Positions 32,158 to 40,222 of a stretch of DNA of 41,487 bases are shown in pieces. Position numbers and translations under genes: made by a program. A model generated the notes under the pieces. That model was not told the origin of the DNA and made no database searches. It saw nothing but the letters and a program-made list of their open reading frames with translations. Numbering within the stretch: the stretch's first letter is position 1; each line of letters opens with the position of its first letter. Location: IMG/VR virus record IMGVR_UViG_3300022602_000192, positions 1-41,487 of that record; one strand, written 5' to 3'. The DNA is from a virus.

Positions 32158-35100
32158 ATGGCAAAAGCACAACTTAGACAGTACGTTTTTAACGCTACAT
32201 CTGGTACTATCGAAGTACCTGGAAAATTCGATTTACAGCAATTTTTAGTAATTACAGACACTACTAAAAACATTATTCTATACAATTTTGCTGACAATAC
32301 ATTTGTAGGAACTACTGTATCTTTTACAAGATTAAACGACAACAACTTCACAAATGCACTAGATAATACTGATGGAACAACAATTCTTCAATTGAGTTCT
32401 GCGGCTATTGCATTGATTGCGGCTAACGGTATTACTAGCAGTGATACACTACAAATTTTATACGAACAGCCATTCCAATATACACGTATGCCAGAAGCTG
32501 GAACAGATGCTTTTGAACGTATTCGTGTTGCCGCTCCGCAGTCATTACTAGATGCTGACTTTGAATATGGTATGCAACCCACTAAGTGGTTGACTATCAG
32601 TCAGCAACGTGCTTATCCTGCAATTTATGAAATTCCTGGTACAGATTTAACAGTAACAGCCGCTACTACAGACGCATCTGTAGCAGAAGGTGGTACAGCA
32701 ATTAATGAATCTTTGATCACTATTACAACATCAGTGGCACATGGTTATACAGCAGGTTCACCTATTACAATTCGTGGTTTTAATAGTGCCTATACCGGCT
32801 TTGACCGTGCTGAAGGTTCATTTGTTGTTTATACAACACCTAGTGCAACTACATTTACTTACTATGCAAAAGGTAAAGTAGGTTATAACAATAACGATAA
32901 CATTTATACACCTTTTATTCAATTACGTCAAGGTGGATTCTACACAGGATCTAACGTTAACGCGATTATTTCTACAACAGCAACAGCTACAGCATCGGGA
33001 ACTAACTATGTAACTGTAGTATCATCAACTGGTATGACCAGTGGTGCTCCTATTACATTTAGTACAGTTCAAACTAACGCAGTTGCAACACAATCAACAA
33101 GTTTAGCTGGTGTACAAAACAACAACTACATCACAGTTGGATCAACTATTGGTATGTATGCTAACATGCCATTATTGTTCTCTGGTACAAGTTTTGGCGG
33201 ATTGACTTCGGGTACAACATATTACGTACAAACTATTGTTGATAGTCGTACATTAACAGTTGTTACTACTAGCAGTGGATCAACTAATCCAACATTAACT
33301 GCCGCAATCGGCGGTAATATGTATGTAGTCGGTGGAGCCAGCTTTGGTAACATAGTTTCTGGTACACAATATTATGTTAATACTGTTGTAAACGGTACAA
33401 CAATTACTATTTCAAATAACATTGTTTATTCAACAAACATTACAGCAACAAACGCAACCAACAACTATGTAACATTTGGTACAACTGCTAACATGACAGT
33501 AGGTGAAGCAGTTGTTACAGGCGGTTCTGGTAGCTTTGGTAATTTGACTACAAGTACCACATATTATGTTCTACAAATTATTGATAGTCGTAACGCAATT
33601 TTAACAGCAACATCTGGTAGCACAGTACCGTTTGCAGTTTCAACAGCAACTGGAACATTTGGAGTAACAGTTGGTGCAAACTTAACGTTGACAACAGTTT
33701 CGGCAGGATTCTTAGCCGCAATATCTGTTAATGCTCCAACATTTACAGTTGATGCAGGACATAGTTCAGCACCTTCATACACAGCAACATCTACTTCTAG
33801 TACGCTAGTCGGATCTACACTAACTGTTGGTGGTACAATTACTGGTACATTTGCAATTGGTCAAGGCTTATCAGGTAGCGGTGTTCCGAGCGGTGTAACG
33901 ATTACTGGTTCGGCTGCTAATGGCGGTGGTACTGGTTCCGGCGGATCTGGTACATACACAGTTACATATACTGGTAACCTTAGCACTGCGAACCTTTCAA
34001 GTGGCCAGACCATCAATGGCATGGGTACTCCAGCTACTATCACAGTTAACACAACAAGCCCACATGGATTTACCCCAGGCGATACTGTTAACATTCTTCA
34101 AACTAGTGAAAGCAACTACAACAACCATATTTTAGCTAGCGGACCATATTTTGTTGAAACAACCCCTTCAAGCACAACATTTACCTATACATCTCGTGCA
34201 AACGGTATTATTACAGTCGGTTCTGGTATCATAGCCCAGTTATATGCCCGTCCAGATAGCTTCTATTCACATCGTCCGTTTGACGGCGGTGTGCAATTAG
34301 GTACAGGTTTACCAGCACATGGATCGCAAGCGATTCGTATGAGCAAGAAGTACATTCGTTACCAATCAGGTAAAGCGATTAACTTTAACACTGGTTTGTT
34401 AATGGCTCCAAACTATTTTGTACGTACTGTGACCAGCAATACAACAGTATATCAAACAGGTGTTTCTATTGCGGCAGTTACTAGCACATCAGGTGTTATT
34501 ACCGTGCAATCAGGTACTTACGTACAAGGAAGTCAGATTACAATTTCTGGTTCAAGTAACACAACTTATTTGCCAAACGGTATTTACTTTATCATGACTG
34601 GTGGTACAAGCGTAACATCAATCACTATCAGTACCAGTTATTTTAATGCAGTAAACGCGACTCCTGCAACACTAGTTGTTGGTTCTGTAACTGCTACAGC
34701 AACAGTTTATCCAGCAATTACAGTTGTAACAGACGACGTAGATCACGGATGTCAAGTTGGTGCTACGGTTACACTCAGCGGTGTGTTGACTCCAGGTTAT
34801 AACGGCACATATACTGTATCGGGTATTATTGACGAGCGTACTATCGTTGTAAGTGCTCCAAACAGCCTGCAAGCTAGTTCAGGCGTAGCAGGTGCTGTAG
34901 TTACAGATCCTTGCTTATTGAGTATTAACTACTGGACAGGTGCTACTGTGCGTTCAGGAACATTCGACGAGCAGAACGGTGTATACTGGGCTTACGATGG
35001 ACAAGTAGTGTATGTAGGACGCCGTAGTTCTACATTCCAATTAGCCGGTACTGCTACAGTAGTAGTCGGTTCAGGTCAAATTATTGGTATTAACACACGT

Positions 35101-37719
35101 TTCACAAGCCAGCTATGGGCAGGTGATCGCATTGTTATCCGCGGTATGACTCACTTGGTAACACAAGTTGTTTCAGATACGCTAATGTACGTTAACCCAC
35201 AATATCGTGGCGCCGCATCGGTTAGTGGTATTAAGATTACCAAAACAATCGATCGTATGATTCCACAAAGTCAGTGGAACGTAGACACAATGGACGGATC
35301 TAATGGTCCTAAGAACCCAAGCGGATTCCAAATTATCCCAACAAAGATGCAGATGGTTGCTATGCAATGGACATGGTATGGTGCTGGATTTATTGACTGG
35401 ATGATGCGTGGACCAGAAGGTAAGTATGTAACTGTACACCGTCTACGTAACAACAACTTAAACAACGAAGCTTGGATGCGAGCTGGTAACTTGCCAGTAC
35501 GCTACGAAGTGCAAAACGAAAGTGCTCGTACAAACACAGTAGGTTCAACTACTGGTACTGGTACAGCAGGATACAGTTTAAGTGCTAGTGATACAGTAAT
35601 GACAGTACAGGATACTACACAGTTCCCAGTACCGGCAGCTGGTTATTCACAGGCTGTACTAGTTGACAATGAAATTATTACATACACAGGTAAAGTCAAC
35701 ACATACGCTACAGCCACAGCGGCTACACTGATCAGTGCAACTGGTACGATTGGTACAGTTTCAGGTAGTGGTCCATACACAGCTACAATTACTGGTATGA
35801 CATCTACAACTGGTCTAGTAGCAAGTACAAGTATTATTACTGCTGTAGCAGGCGTAGTAGGTACACTAGGGTCAGGTGTTGTAACCGTTACTGCTATCAA
35901 TAGCGGTACTAGTATCAACATCAGCTCAACAGCCGTAATTACTGCGGGCGCAATTACTAATATTACTGCACAAGTAGGTTTATCATCAACTACATCGGGA
36001 TATTCATCAGCATATGGTCCGGTAGTAGTTGCCAGCACAGCAGGTATGGCTATTGGCCAACCAATTGTGTTTACTAACCCTTATGCTAATACGATTGGTA
36101 ACCTAAACAACAACACCACATACTTTATTCTAAGTATTGGTTTGTACAGTGGTAGCCCAGCTATTACATTGTCAAACAGCTATAGCAACTACGGTAGCAA
36201 TATTTCAATGCCACAGTTAAGTGCTACAGCAGTAACAACACTAGGTTACATGTATACTAATGCACTGACCGGTCTAAGTCGCGCACAACCAATCAGCCCA
36301 TGGGCATCAGGTGGACAACGCACATTTACAGCAGGTTCTGCATCAACTCATACAACAACTGGTGTTATCTTAATCAATGGTACTGCAAGTCCGATCGTAA
36401 GTCACTGGGGTGCGGCGTTTATTGAAGACGGTGGATTCGACGGCGACCGTTCGTACATTTTCAACTATTCACAGCCTAACGTTAACATTTCAACTAAGAA
36501 AACTACAGCGTTTGCTATTCGTCTAGCACCTAGCGTATCAAATGCATTGCCAGGCGATTTAGGACAACGTGAACTTATCAACCGTGCGTCATTCCTATTA
36601 CAAACACTAGAATCTAGTGCGGGTAGTGGTGCTGGTAACGCGGCGCTGGTTATTGAAGGTATTATTAACCCAAGCAATATGCCATCAATCAGCAACATTC
36701 AGTTTGCATCAATGAACTCAGTGGCTAACCCAACTGGACAACCAAGTTTCAGTCAAGTTGCTCCAGGTAGCTCAATGGTGTTCCAGAACGCTGTCAACAA
36801 CTTCTTAAATACACCAATCTACATTGCCGCTAACACAACTGCATTGCCGTTAACTTCAAACCCAGCAACAGCTAGTTCTGGTTCAGTAGCTGTTAGTGAC
36901 GACGTATCATTCCCAACTTCGACTGCCAGCTTGTATGGATTGACTCGTGTATCAGCACTAGTAAATACAACTAGTGTTTTCACAAGTACAATTTCAGTAG
37001 GTACTACAGCAACTATTTCAGCTGGTTCAATCAGCGGTACAACACTAACAGCTACTACAGTCAGTGCTGGTACACTAGCAGTTGGTATGGTTCTAACAGG
37101 TACTAATGTAACTACAGGCACATACATTGTGGCATCTATTGGTGGCGGTACTGGTTCAGGTTCAACATGGACAGTAAGTATCAGTCAAACAACACCGTCA
37201 ACGTCAATCACAGCTACAGCACAACAAGCAAGTATTACATTTACAAGTGGTAGTGCTATTGCAACAGGTAGCCTAGTAACTGGTGGTACTATTCCATCTA
37301 ACACATATATTACTGGACAGATAAGTGGTACAACAGGTGGTACAGGTGTGTATAGTCTAGTTAACTTAGCTGGTACAAGCATTACTGGTGGACAAAACCC
37401 AACTGGTACAACCTACTATGCTGTGACTCTAAACCAAGCTACATTGGCAGCAATTCCATTAATCCAGAACGGTACACAGGCCAACTTTAGTCGTTCAACA
37501 TACGCACTACCAGGTGAAACTGTGTTCTCATACATTAATGCGCCAGCTAACAAAGACTCATTGGATTTGAGCTCATTCAAAGAATTGACTAACACTCCAA
37601 TCGGTGGACGTGGCTGTTATCCAAATGGTTGTGATATCTTGTTTGTTAATGCTTACATTACACAAGGATCACCAATTAACCAGAACTTAGTTCTACGTTG
37701 GGGTGAAGCTCAAGCGTAA
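32158..37719 (+). CDS. Giant virion structural protein, 1853 residues
   Basis: The largest gene in the window. The N-terminal ~170 residues form a conserved start (MAKAQLRQYVFNATSGTIEV, TRMPEAGTDAFERIRVAAPQ). Next comes a long region of related beta modules with the phrase G-x-FGNL-TSGTTYYV-x-IVDSR. A conserved block near residues 1030-1120 (KMQMVAMQWTWYGAGFIDWM, then RGPEGKYVTVHRLRNNNLNN) looks like a signature of large cyanophage-type structural proteins. The C terminus ends in NAYITQGSPINQNLVLRWGE. It probably belongs to the tail or baseplate periphery. An ACGGAG site and late element precede it, and a terminator closes it. Confidence 0.82.
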   Translation: MAKAQLRQYVFNATSGTIEVPGKFDLQQFLVITDTTKNIILYNFADNTFVGTTVSFTRLNDNNFTNALDNTDGTTILQLSSAAIALIAANGITSSDTLQILYEQPFQYTRMPEAGTDAFERIRVAAPQSLLDADFEYGMQPTKWLTISQQRAYPAIYEIPGTDLTVTAATTDASVAEGGTAINESLITITTSVAHGYTAGSPITIRGFNSAYTGFDRAEGSFVVYTTPSATTFTYYAKGKVGYNNNDNIYTPFIQLRQGGFYTGSNVNAIISTTATATASGTNYVTVVSSTGMTSGAPITFSTVQTNAVATQSTSLAGVQNNNYITVGSTIGMYANMPLLFSGTSFGGLTSGTTYYVQTIVDSRTLTVVTTSSGSTNPTLTAAIGGNMYVVGGASFGNIVSGTQYYVNTVVNGTTITISNNIVYSTNITATNATNNYVTFGTTANMTVGEAVVTGGSGSFGNLTTSTTYYVLQIIDSRNAILTATSGSTVPFAVSTATGTFGVTVGANLTLTTVSAGFLAAISVNAPTFTVDAGHSSAPSYTATSTSSTLVGSTLTVGGTITGTFAIGQGLSGSGVPSGVTITGSAANGGGTGSGGSGTYTVTYTGNLSTANLSSGQTINGMGTPATITVNTTSPHGFTPGDTVNILQTSESNYNNHILASGPYFVETTPSSTTFTYTSRANGIITVGSGIIAQLYARPDSFYSHRPFDGGVQLGTGLPAHGSQAIRMSKKYIRYQSGKAINFNTGLLMAPNYFVRTVTSNTTVYQTGVSIAAVTSTSGVITVQSGTYVQGSQITISGSSNTTYLPNGIYFIMTGGTSVTSITISTSYFNAVNATPATLVVGSVTATATVYPAITVVTDDVDHGCQVGATVTLSGVLTPGYNGTYTVSGIIDERTIVVSAPNSLQASSGVAGAVVTDPCLLSINYWTGATVRSGTFDEQNGVYWAYDGQVVYVGRRSSTFQLAGTATVVVGSGQIIGINTRFTSQLWAGDRIVIRGMTHLVTQVVSDTLMYVNPQYRGAASVSGIKITKTIDRMIPQSQWNVDTMDGSNGPKNPSGFQIIPTKMQMVAMQWTWYGAGFIDWMMRGPEGKYVTVHRLRNNNLNNEAWMRAGNLPVRYEVQNESARTNTVGSTTGTGTAGYSLSASDTVMTVQDTTQFPVPAAGYSQAVLVDNEIITYTGKVNTYATATAATLISATGTIGTVSGSGPYTATITGMTSTTGLVASTSIITAVAGVVGTLGSGVVTVTAINSGTSINISSTAVITAGAITNITAQVGLSSTTSGYSSAYGPVVVASTAGMAIGQPIVFTNPYANTIGNLNNNTTYFILSIGLYSGSPAITLSNSYSNYGSNISMPQLSATAVTTLGYMYTNALTGLSRAQPISPWASGGQRTFTAGSASTHTTTGVILINGTASPIVSHWGAAFIEDGGFDGDRSYIFNYSQPNVNISTKKTTAFAIRLAPSVSNALPGDLGQRELINRASFLLQTLESSAGSGAGNAALVIEGIINPSNMPSISNIQFASMNSVANPTGQPSFSQVAPGSSMVFQNAVNNFLNTPIYIAANTTALPLTSNPATASSGSVAVSDDVSFPTSTASLYGLTRVSALVNTTSVFTSTISVGTTATISAGSISGTTLTATTVSAGTLAVGMVLTGTNVTTGTYIVASIGGGTGSGSTWTVSISQTTPSTSITATAQQASITFTSGSAIATGSLVTGGTIPSNTYITGQISGTTGGTGVYSLVNLAGTSITGGQNPTGTTYYAVTLNQATLAAIPLIQNGTQANFSRSTYALPGETVFSYINAPANKDSLDLSSFKELTNTPIGGRGCYPNGCDILFVNAYITQGSPINQNLVLRWGEAQA

Positions 37720-37727
37720 AGCAAAAC

Positions 37728-37755
37728 AAAAAGCACTGGCAACAGTGCTTTTTTT
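37728..37755 (+). terminator. Intrinsic terminator after the giant virion gene
   Basis: An 11-bp stem (AAAAAGCACTG/CAGTGCTTTTT) closes a GCAA (GNRA) tetraloop, and seven T end it. The next start codon is only 11 nt downstream. Confidence 0.92.
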
Positions 37756-37766
37756 ACGGGAAAAAT

Positions 37767-38015
37767 ATGTACCCCAAGGATTACTTTCCGGATCTGCATG
37801 GGTTCGAATACATAGCTGACATAACTTGGCCTAATTATGGTCAAGCGCAGTTAGATTGGATCTCGGGCATACTAGATGTAGAACAGTGGTTGTTGCACTA
37901 TGCAGGAGCCAAGTATGATCGTTGGGCATGGCACCGCGCCGTTGAGTGCTATCATATAGGTGTGGCTTTCAAGTACGACAAGCATCGTACACTGTTTTTA
38001 TTGACTTATAGTTAG
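37767..38015 (+). CDS. Small aromatic protein, unknown
   Basis: 82 residues, rich in Trp, Tyr and His (YIADITWPNYGQAQLDWISG, YDRWAWHRAVECYHIGVAF). No family was recognised. A weak ACGGGAAAAAT sequence precedes the ATG. It is directly behind a strong terminator, so it needs its own promoter or read-through; no clear promoter was seen. Its 3' end overlaps the convergent metalloprotease gene by 4 nt. Confidence 0.6.
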   Translation: MYPKDYFPDLHGFEYIADITWPNYGQAQLDWISGILDVEQWLLHYAGAKYDRWAWHRAVECYHIGVAFKYDKHRTLFLLTYS

Positions 38016-38677
38016 GCTAGCCCTACTTCTCGTCCTACAACGTCTAGTTGTGTATTAGCGCCTAGTTTAAATCCAGGATTACGTTGATTGGCACGAATTT
38101 TACGTGCAGAGTCTGATGGGTGAGTGTTTTGTTGTGCGCTGGTATAGAAATTGGCCTGCCCAGTTTGTGTGTCTAGCTCGCCTTTGGGCACATCGCTAGT
38201 GGGATCCGGATTGGGTATTTCTTGTGTGTGCTTTTGCTGGCTGACCCATTTGAACACTTCTGCACCGGTATAGCCCAGTCTAGTGGCCAGCTTGACACCA
38301 TAGTCATCAGCGTCATATTCATCCTGGTACAAGGCAGCTCTATTGGCCTGTGTGGGTCTGAAATCTCGAGGTTTGCCAAATCGCTCGTTGTGATCTTTAG
38401 CTAGATGTCCCAGTTCATGTCCGATTATAACTGCCAGTACAGAGTCGGGAGCGCCGGCAAATATGCCCGGATCAACTCGCACTATTTGTGCTTGATTGCC
38501 CCAAGCACTGGTATCGTTGGCAGTGATGCCGGGCGATAGTGCTATGTGAGTAGTTGAAAACAGCATACGATCAGGGCCCATGGCTGATATCAAACGCCAT
38601 AGGATCTTCTGGCAACGTGCCAGTAGTTGTTGATCAGATTCTACGGCTTCAGTAAGGGCAAATTCTTTGTATCGCAT
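38012..38677 (-). CDS. M48-like zinc metalloprotease with capsid-targeting-like N terminus
   Basis: 221 residues from the ATG at 38677; a longer frame to 38722 would run through the promoter and so was rejected. Zinc ligands are HELGH (H87, H91) with catalytic E88, and a downstream DEYDADDYG supplying E120. THPSDSARKI near 185-194 matches the C-terminal HP..R motif of M48 peptidases. There is no membrane segment. The first residues MRYKEFALTEA resemble the T4 capsid-targeting sequence, with an LTE cleavage site before A11. It could be packaged with the DNA and act in the infected cell or in particle maturation; this is inference. Confidence 0.82.
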   Translation of the reverse strand: MRYKEFALTEAVESDQQLLARCQKILWRLISAMGPDRMLFSTTHIALSPGITANDTSAWGNQAQIVRVDPGIFAGAPDSVLAVIIGHELGHLAKDHNERFGKPRDFRPTQANRAALYQDEYDADDYGVKLATRLGYTGAEVFKWVSQQKHTQEIPNPDPTSDVPKGELDTQTGQANFYTSAQQNTHPSDSARKIRANQRNPGFKLGANTQLDVVGREVGLA

Positions 38678-38681
38678 CACG

Positions 38682-38688
38682 TATTTAT
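38682..38688 (-). promoter_or_regulatory. Leftward late promoter element, leaderless spacing
   Basis: On the minus strand ATAAATA is followed by CGTG and the metalloprotease ATG (4 nt gap). A terminator lies just upstream, so this element must drive the gene. No ribosome site is visible. Confidence 0.62.
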
Positions 38689-38703
38689 TCGCGAAGCGGC
38701 AGC

Positions 38704-38773
38704 AAAAAAATTTAGCTCGCAAAGCGGTAAGCAGATTTTTAATAGGCGAAGCCCAGCGGAAAAACGCGAGCTA
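38704..38773 (-). terminator. Leftward long-loop terminator
   Basis: On the minus strand TAGCTCGC (38773-38766) and GCGAGCTA (38720-38713) can pair across a ~45-nt structured loop, with AA and seven T at the end (38710-38704). The left arm overlaps the stop codon of the 38771 gene. The long loop makes the call moderate. Confidence 0.55.
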
Positions 38774-38992
38774 GCGTTCTGATGACTGCACCCGCTCACA
38801 TATACCAGCAATTAACCTTGCCCTCTCTGCTTCATCAACCTCTGATGCATTAATACGCTCGATGTCCTCTATGGCCAACTCCAGTGCTTCTACCCTAAGC
38901 TCAGCACGATAAGCACGGTTACGCAAATTTGTAGCATCTAGTACTGATAATATGCCGCTGATGAGTCTGGGTAAAATTGAGTGTGTGTCCAT
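38771..38992 (-). CDS. Small helical protein, unknown
   Basis: 73 residues from ATG 38992 (an in-frame ATG at 39022 would give 83, but it lies upstream of the leftward promoter). It is nearly all helix (LRVEALELAIEDIERINASE, EAERARLIAGICERVQ) and could form a coiled coil. The N-terminal ILPRLISGILSVL is hydrophobic. No function was recognised. A TATAAGTA element sits 4 nt before the start, so the mRNA is probably leaderless. Confidence 0.6.
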   Translation of the reverse strand: MDTHSILPRLISGILSVLDATNLRNRAYRAELRVEALELAIEDIERINASEVDEAERARLIAGICERVQSSER

Positions 38993-38996
38993 ATCG

Positions 38997-39008
38997 TACT
39001 TATAAATA
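38997..39008. promoter_or_regulatory. Overlapping divergent late promoters
   Basis: The plus strand has TATAAATA (39001-39008), identical to the T4 late consensus, facing the gene at 39032. The minus strand has TATAAGTA (39004-38997), facing the gene starting at 38992. The two share 4 bases, so RNA polymerase cannot occupy both at once. Confidence 0.6.
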
Positions 39009-39031
39009 TGTATAGGGGACAATGAGAAATT

Positions 39032-39430
39032 ATGAGAATCAGTGAAATCACACTAACACCACAAGCTCGAGTGGCCAACTCACAAGTAGTACAGCCTAAC
39101 AGTCAAGGATGGGTTCATGCGTTCAGTAAGTATGGTCCTGTAGTAGAGCAAGTGGCACTGGAAATCATGTCAGGGCATGTGTCGCAAGCGTTTGTTACAG
39201 CGGCTACTACAGCACTGCAAAACGTGCCTTTACCCGGTGGACGTACACTAAACGATATTCCTACGATAAACGGTGTATGGACTGTGCAAAACGCTATTAG
39301 CTTGTTATGGACTTTGGTTAAGAGTGCAGGAGCATTAGCAGTATTTTTAGCCACATATTCAGGCGGTATGGATCCTGATGAAGATCGTGTGCTCAAGCAA
39401 CGACAAGCCCAAATGGGTCCTAGCGCCTAA
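39032..39430 (+). CDS. Small virion-type or accessory protein, unknown
   Basis: 132 residues. The N terminus MRISEITLTPQARV looks like short targeting segments on other proteins of this phage group. The middle has two hydrophobic helices (VSQAFVTAATTALQNVPLPG, LLWTLVKSAGALAVFLATYS), the second long enough to span a membrane. The end is charged (DPDEDRVLKQRQAQ). A late promoter lies upstream; an AGGGGA sequence 13 nt before the ATG is a poorly spaced ribosome site. Confidence 0.6.
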   Translation: MRISEITLTPQARVANSQVVQPNSQGWVHAFSKYGPVVEQVALEIMSGHVSQAFVTAATTALQNVPLPGGRTLNDIPTINGVWTVQNAISLLWTLVKSAGALAVFLATYSGGMDPDEDRVLKQRQAQMGPSA

Positions 39431-39440
39431 GAAAAATTGT

Positions 39441-39469
39441 GCGCAAAAAAATTTGCTGGAGTACTTACA
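39441..39469. repeat. Spaced repeat copy A
   Basis: GCGCAAAAAA, 10 nt, GTACTTACA. The same two words with the same 10-nt spacing recur at 39974-40002. This copy lies between convergent genes. Confidence 0.6.
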
Positions 39470-39472
39470 CTT

Positions 39473-39655
39473 TTAGCGAAAATACTCTACGCAAGCACAA
39501 ATGACTGTTAACACTAGACAAGCATATAACCATCCAAAACGCTCAGAGTGTGTCATTGGCGGGTTTATAGCGTAGTAACAGTCGTAATCTGGGTCGTAAC
39601 GATATAGCTTACCGTTACGTTCTATATACTCATTGTAGGGATCGTTAGTAGTCAT
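39473..39655 (-). CDS. Small single-pass membrane protein
   Basis: 60 residues from ATG 39655; the longer frame to 39670 needs a TTG start. The N-terminal part is polar (TTNDPYNEYIERNGKLYRYD), and the end is one hydrophobic helix (GWLYACLVLTVICACVEYF), so a tail-anchored protein with its N terminus in the cytoplasm is likely. Only 17 nt separate the start from the preceding terminator, so any promoter there is compact. Function unknown; a lysis or superinfection role is a guess. Confidence 0.55.
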   Translation of the reverse strand: MTTNDPYNEYIERNGKLYRYDPDYDCYYAINPPMTHSERFGWLYACLVLTVICACVEYFR

Positions 39656-39672
39656 GTATATAGTTATCAAGC

Positions 39673-39695
39673 AAAAAGGACTGCTAGAGTCCTTT
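39673..39695 (-). terminator. Leftward intrinsic terminator
   Basis: On the minus strand AAAGGACT pairs with AGTCCTTT over a CTAGC loop, and the right arm runs into five T (39677-39673). Confidence 0.8.
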
Positions 39696-39715
39696 GTGAG
39701 TGGGGTAAATGTTGA

Positions 39716-39892
39716 TTAACGGTGGATTCTAACGACTGTTAATAGACCATTTGCGCCCGGGATTCCTTCAATACGGATACCGCATACAGCGTATGACGTG
39801 GCGGTTCCTACTGCTGTTGGATCATACTTAACAGTTTTAAACCAATTTCTTAAGTAATCGATTTCTGTAGTGTGTAGATATGGTGTAGACAT
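39716..39892 (-). CDS. Small protein with strong ribosome site, unknown
   Basis: 58 residues from ATG 39892, chosen because AAGGAGCGAAC lies 4 nt before it; the frame extends to 39979 but without a ribosome site. The sequence is mixed beta (YDPTAVGTATSYAVCGIRIE, LLTVVRIHR). No family was recognised. The ribosome site is complementary to hairpin loops encoded at 40119-40183. Confidence 0.6.
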   Translation of the reverse strand: MSTPYLHTTEIDYLRNWFKTVKYDPTAVGTATSYAVCGIRIEGIPGANGLLTVVRIHR

Positions 39893-39921
39893 GCTGTTCG
39901 CTCCTTGTTTTGCATATAGTA

Positions 39922-39928
39922 TATTTAG
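39922..39928 (-). promoter_or_regulatory. Leftward promoter element before the 39716 gene
   Basis: On the minus strand CTAAATATACT contains a late-type CTAAATA (39928-39922) and an overlapping sigma-70-like TATACT (39923-39918). Either would give a leader of about 20-25 nt with the GGAG site. Confidence 0.4.
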
Positions 39929-39973
39929 CGGCGTTTTGTGCAAAATGGGTCCTACAGGATTAAAAACTATGTT

Positions 39974-40002
39974 GCGCAAAAAATATAAAAGAAGTACTTA
40001 CA
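39974..40002. repeat. Spaced repeat copy B
   Basis: GCGCAAAAAA, 10 nt, GTACTTACA, matching copy A at 39441-39469. It lies upstream of the leftward gene at 39892. Together with the next 220 nt it makes up the only long gene-free stretch in the window. Confidence 0.6.
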
Positions 40003-40099
40003 GTTTTGAGTGGTGAAAAAGACCTCGGTACCCATGCGCTACTAGCTAGCTTAGAATAAAATAAAACACTAAGCCTGGCCCCCACCTCTCCTCGAGAAT

Positions 40100-40151
40100 A
40101 AAAAAATCCCCTGACCAACCGGGAGCGAATCGGAATTATGAGTCAGGGGAT
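40100..40151 (-). terminator. Leftward intrinsic terminator after the AAA+ gene
   Basis: On the minus strand ATCCCCTGAC pairs with GTCAGGGGAT (10 bp), followed by seven T (40106-40100). The 26-nt loop holds one of the two ATTCGCTCC mini-hairpins. Confidence 0.8.
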
Positions 40152-40183
40152 ACACCAACGAACAACTAGTGGGAGCGAATCAC
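40119..40183 (-). ncRNA. Paired mini-hairpins with anti-ribosome-site loops (hypothetical)
   Basis: Two hairpins on the minus strand carry the same 9-nt loop, ATTCGCTCC, on different but complementary 3-bp stems: GTG/CAC (40183-40169) and CCG/CGG (40133-40119). UUCGCUCC is the exact complement of GGAGCGAA in the ribosome site of the 39892 gene. They fall in the 3' region of the AAA+ transcript, the second inside its terminator. Whether a separate RNA exists is unknown. Confidence 0.3.
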
Positions 40184-40222
40184 CGTCGTCCTTACCAGTA
40201 TGCTAAGGAGTATTATCGTTCT

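Noticed and set aside
39716-39979. The longer 87-codon form of the leftward gene starting at 39979
   Set aside because: The inner ATG 39892 has a well-spaced AAGGAG site and a promoter-like element upstream; the outer start has neither.
40100-40185. A tRNA gene in the gene-free stretch
   Set aside because: The T-arm-like loops (TTCG) and the CTCATAA string drew attention, but the outer stem closes only ~46 nt, no D arm or full cloverleaf can be drawn, and a T run follows as in a terminator.
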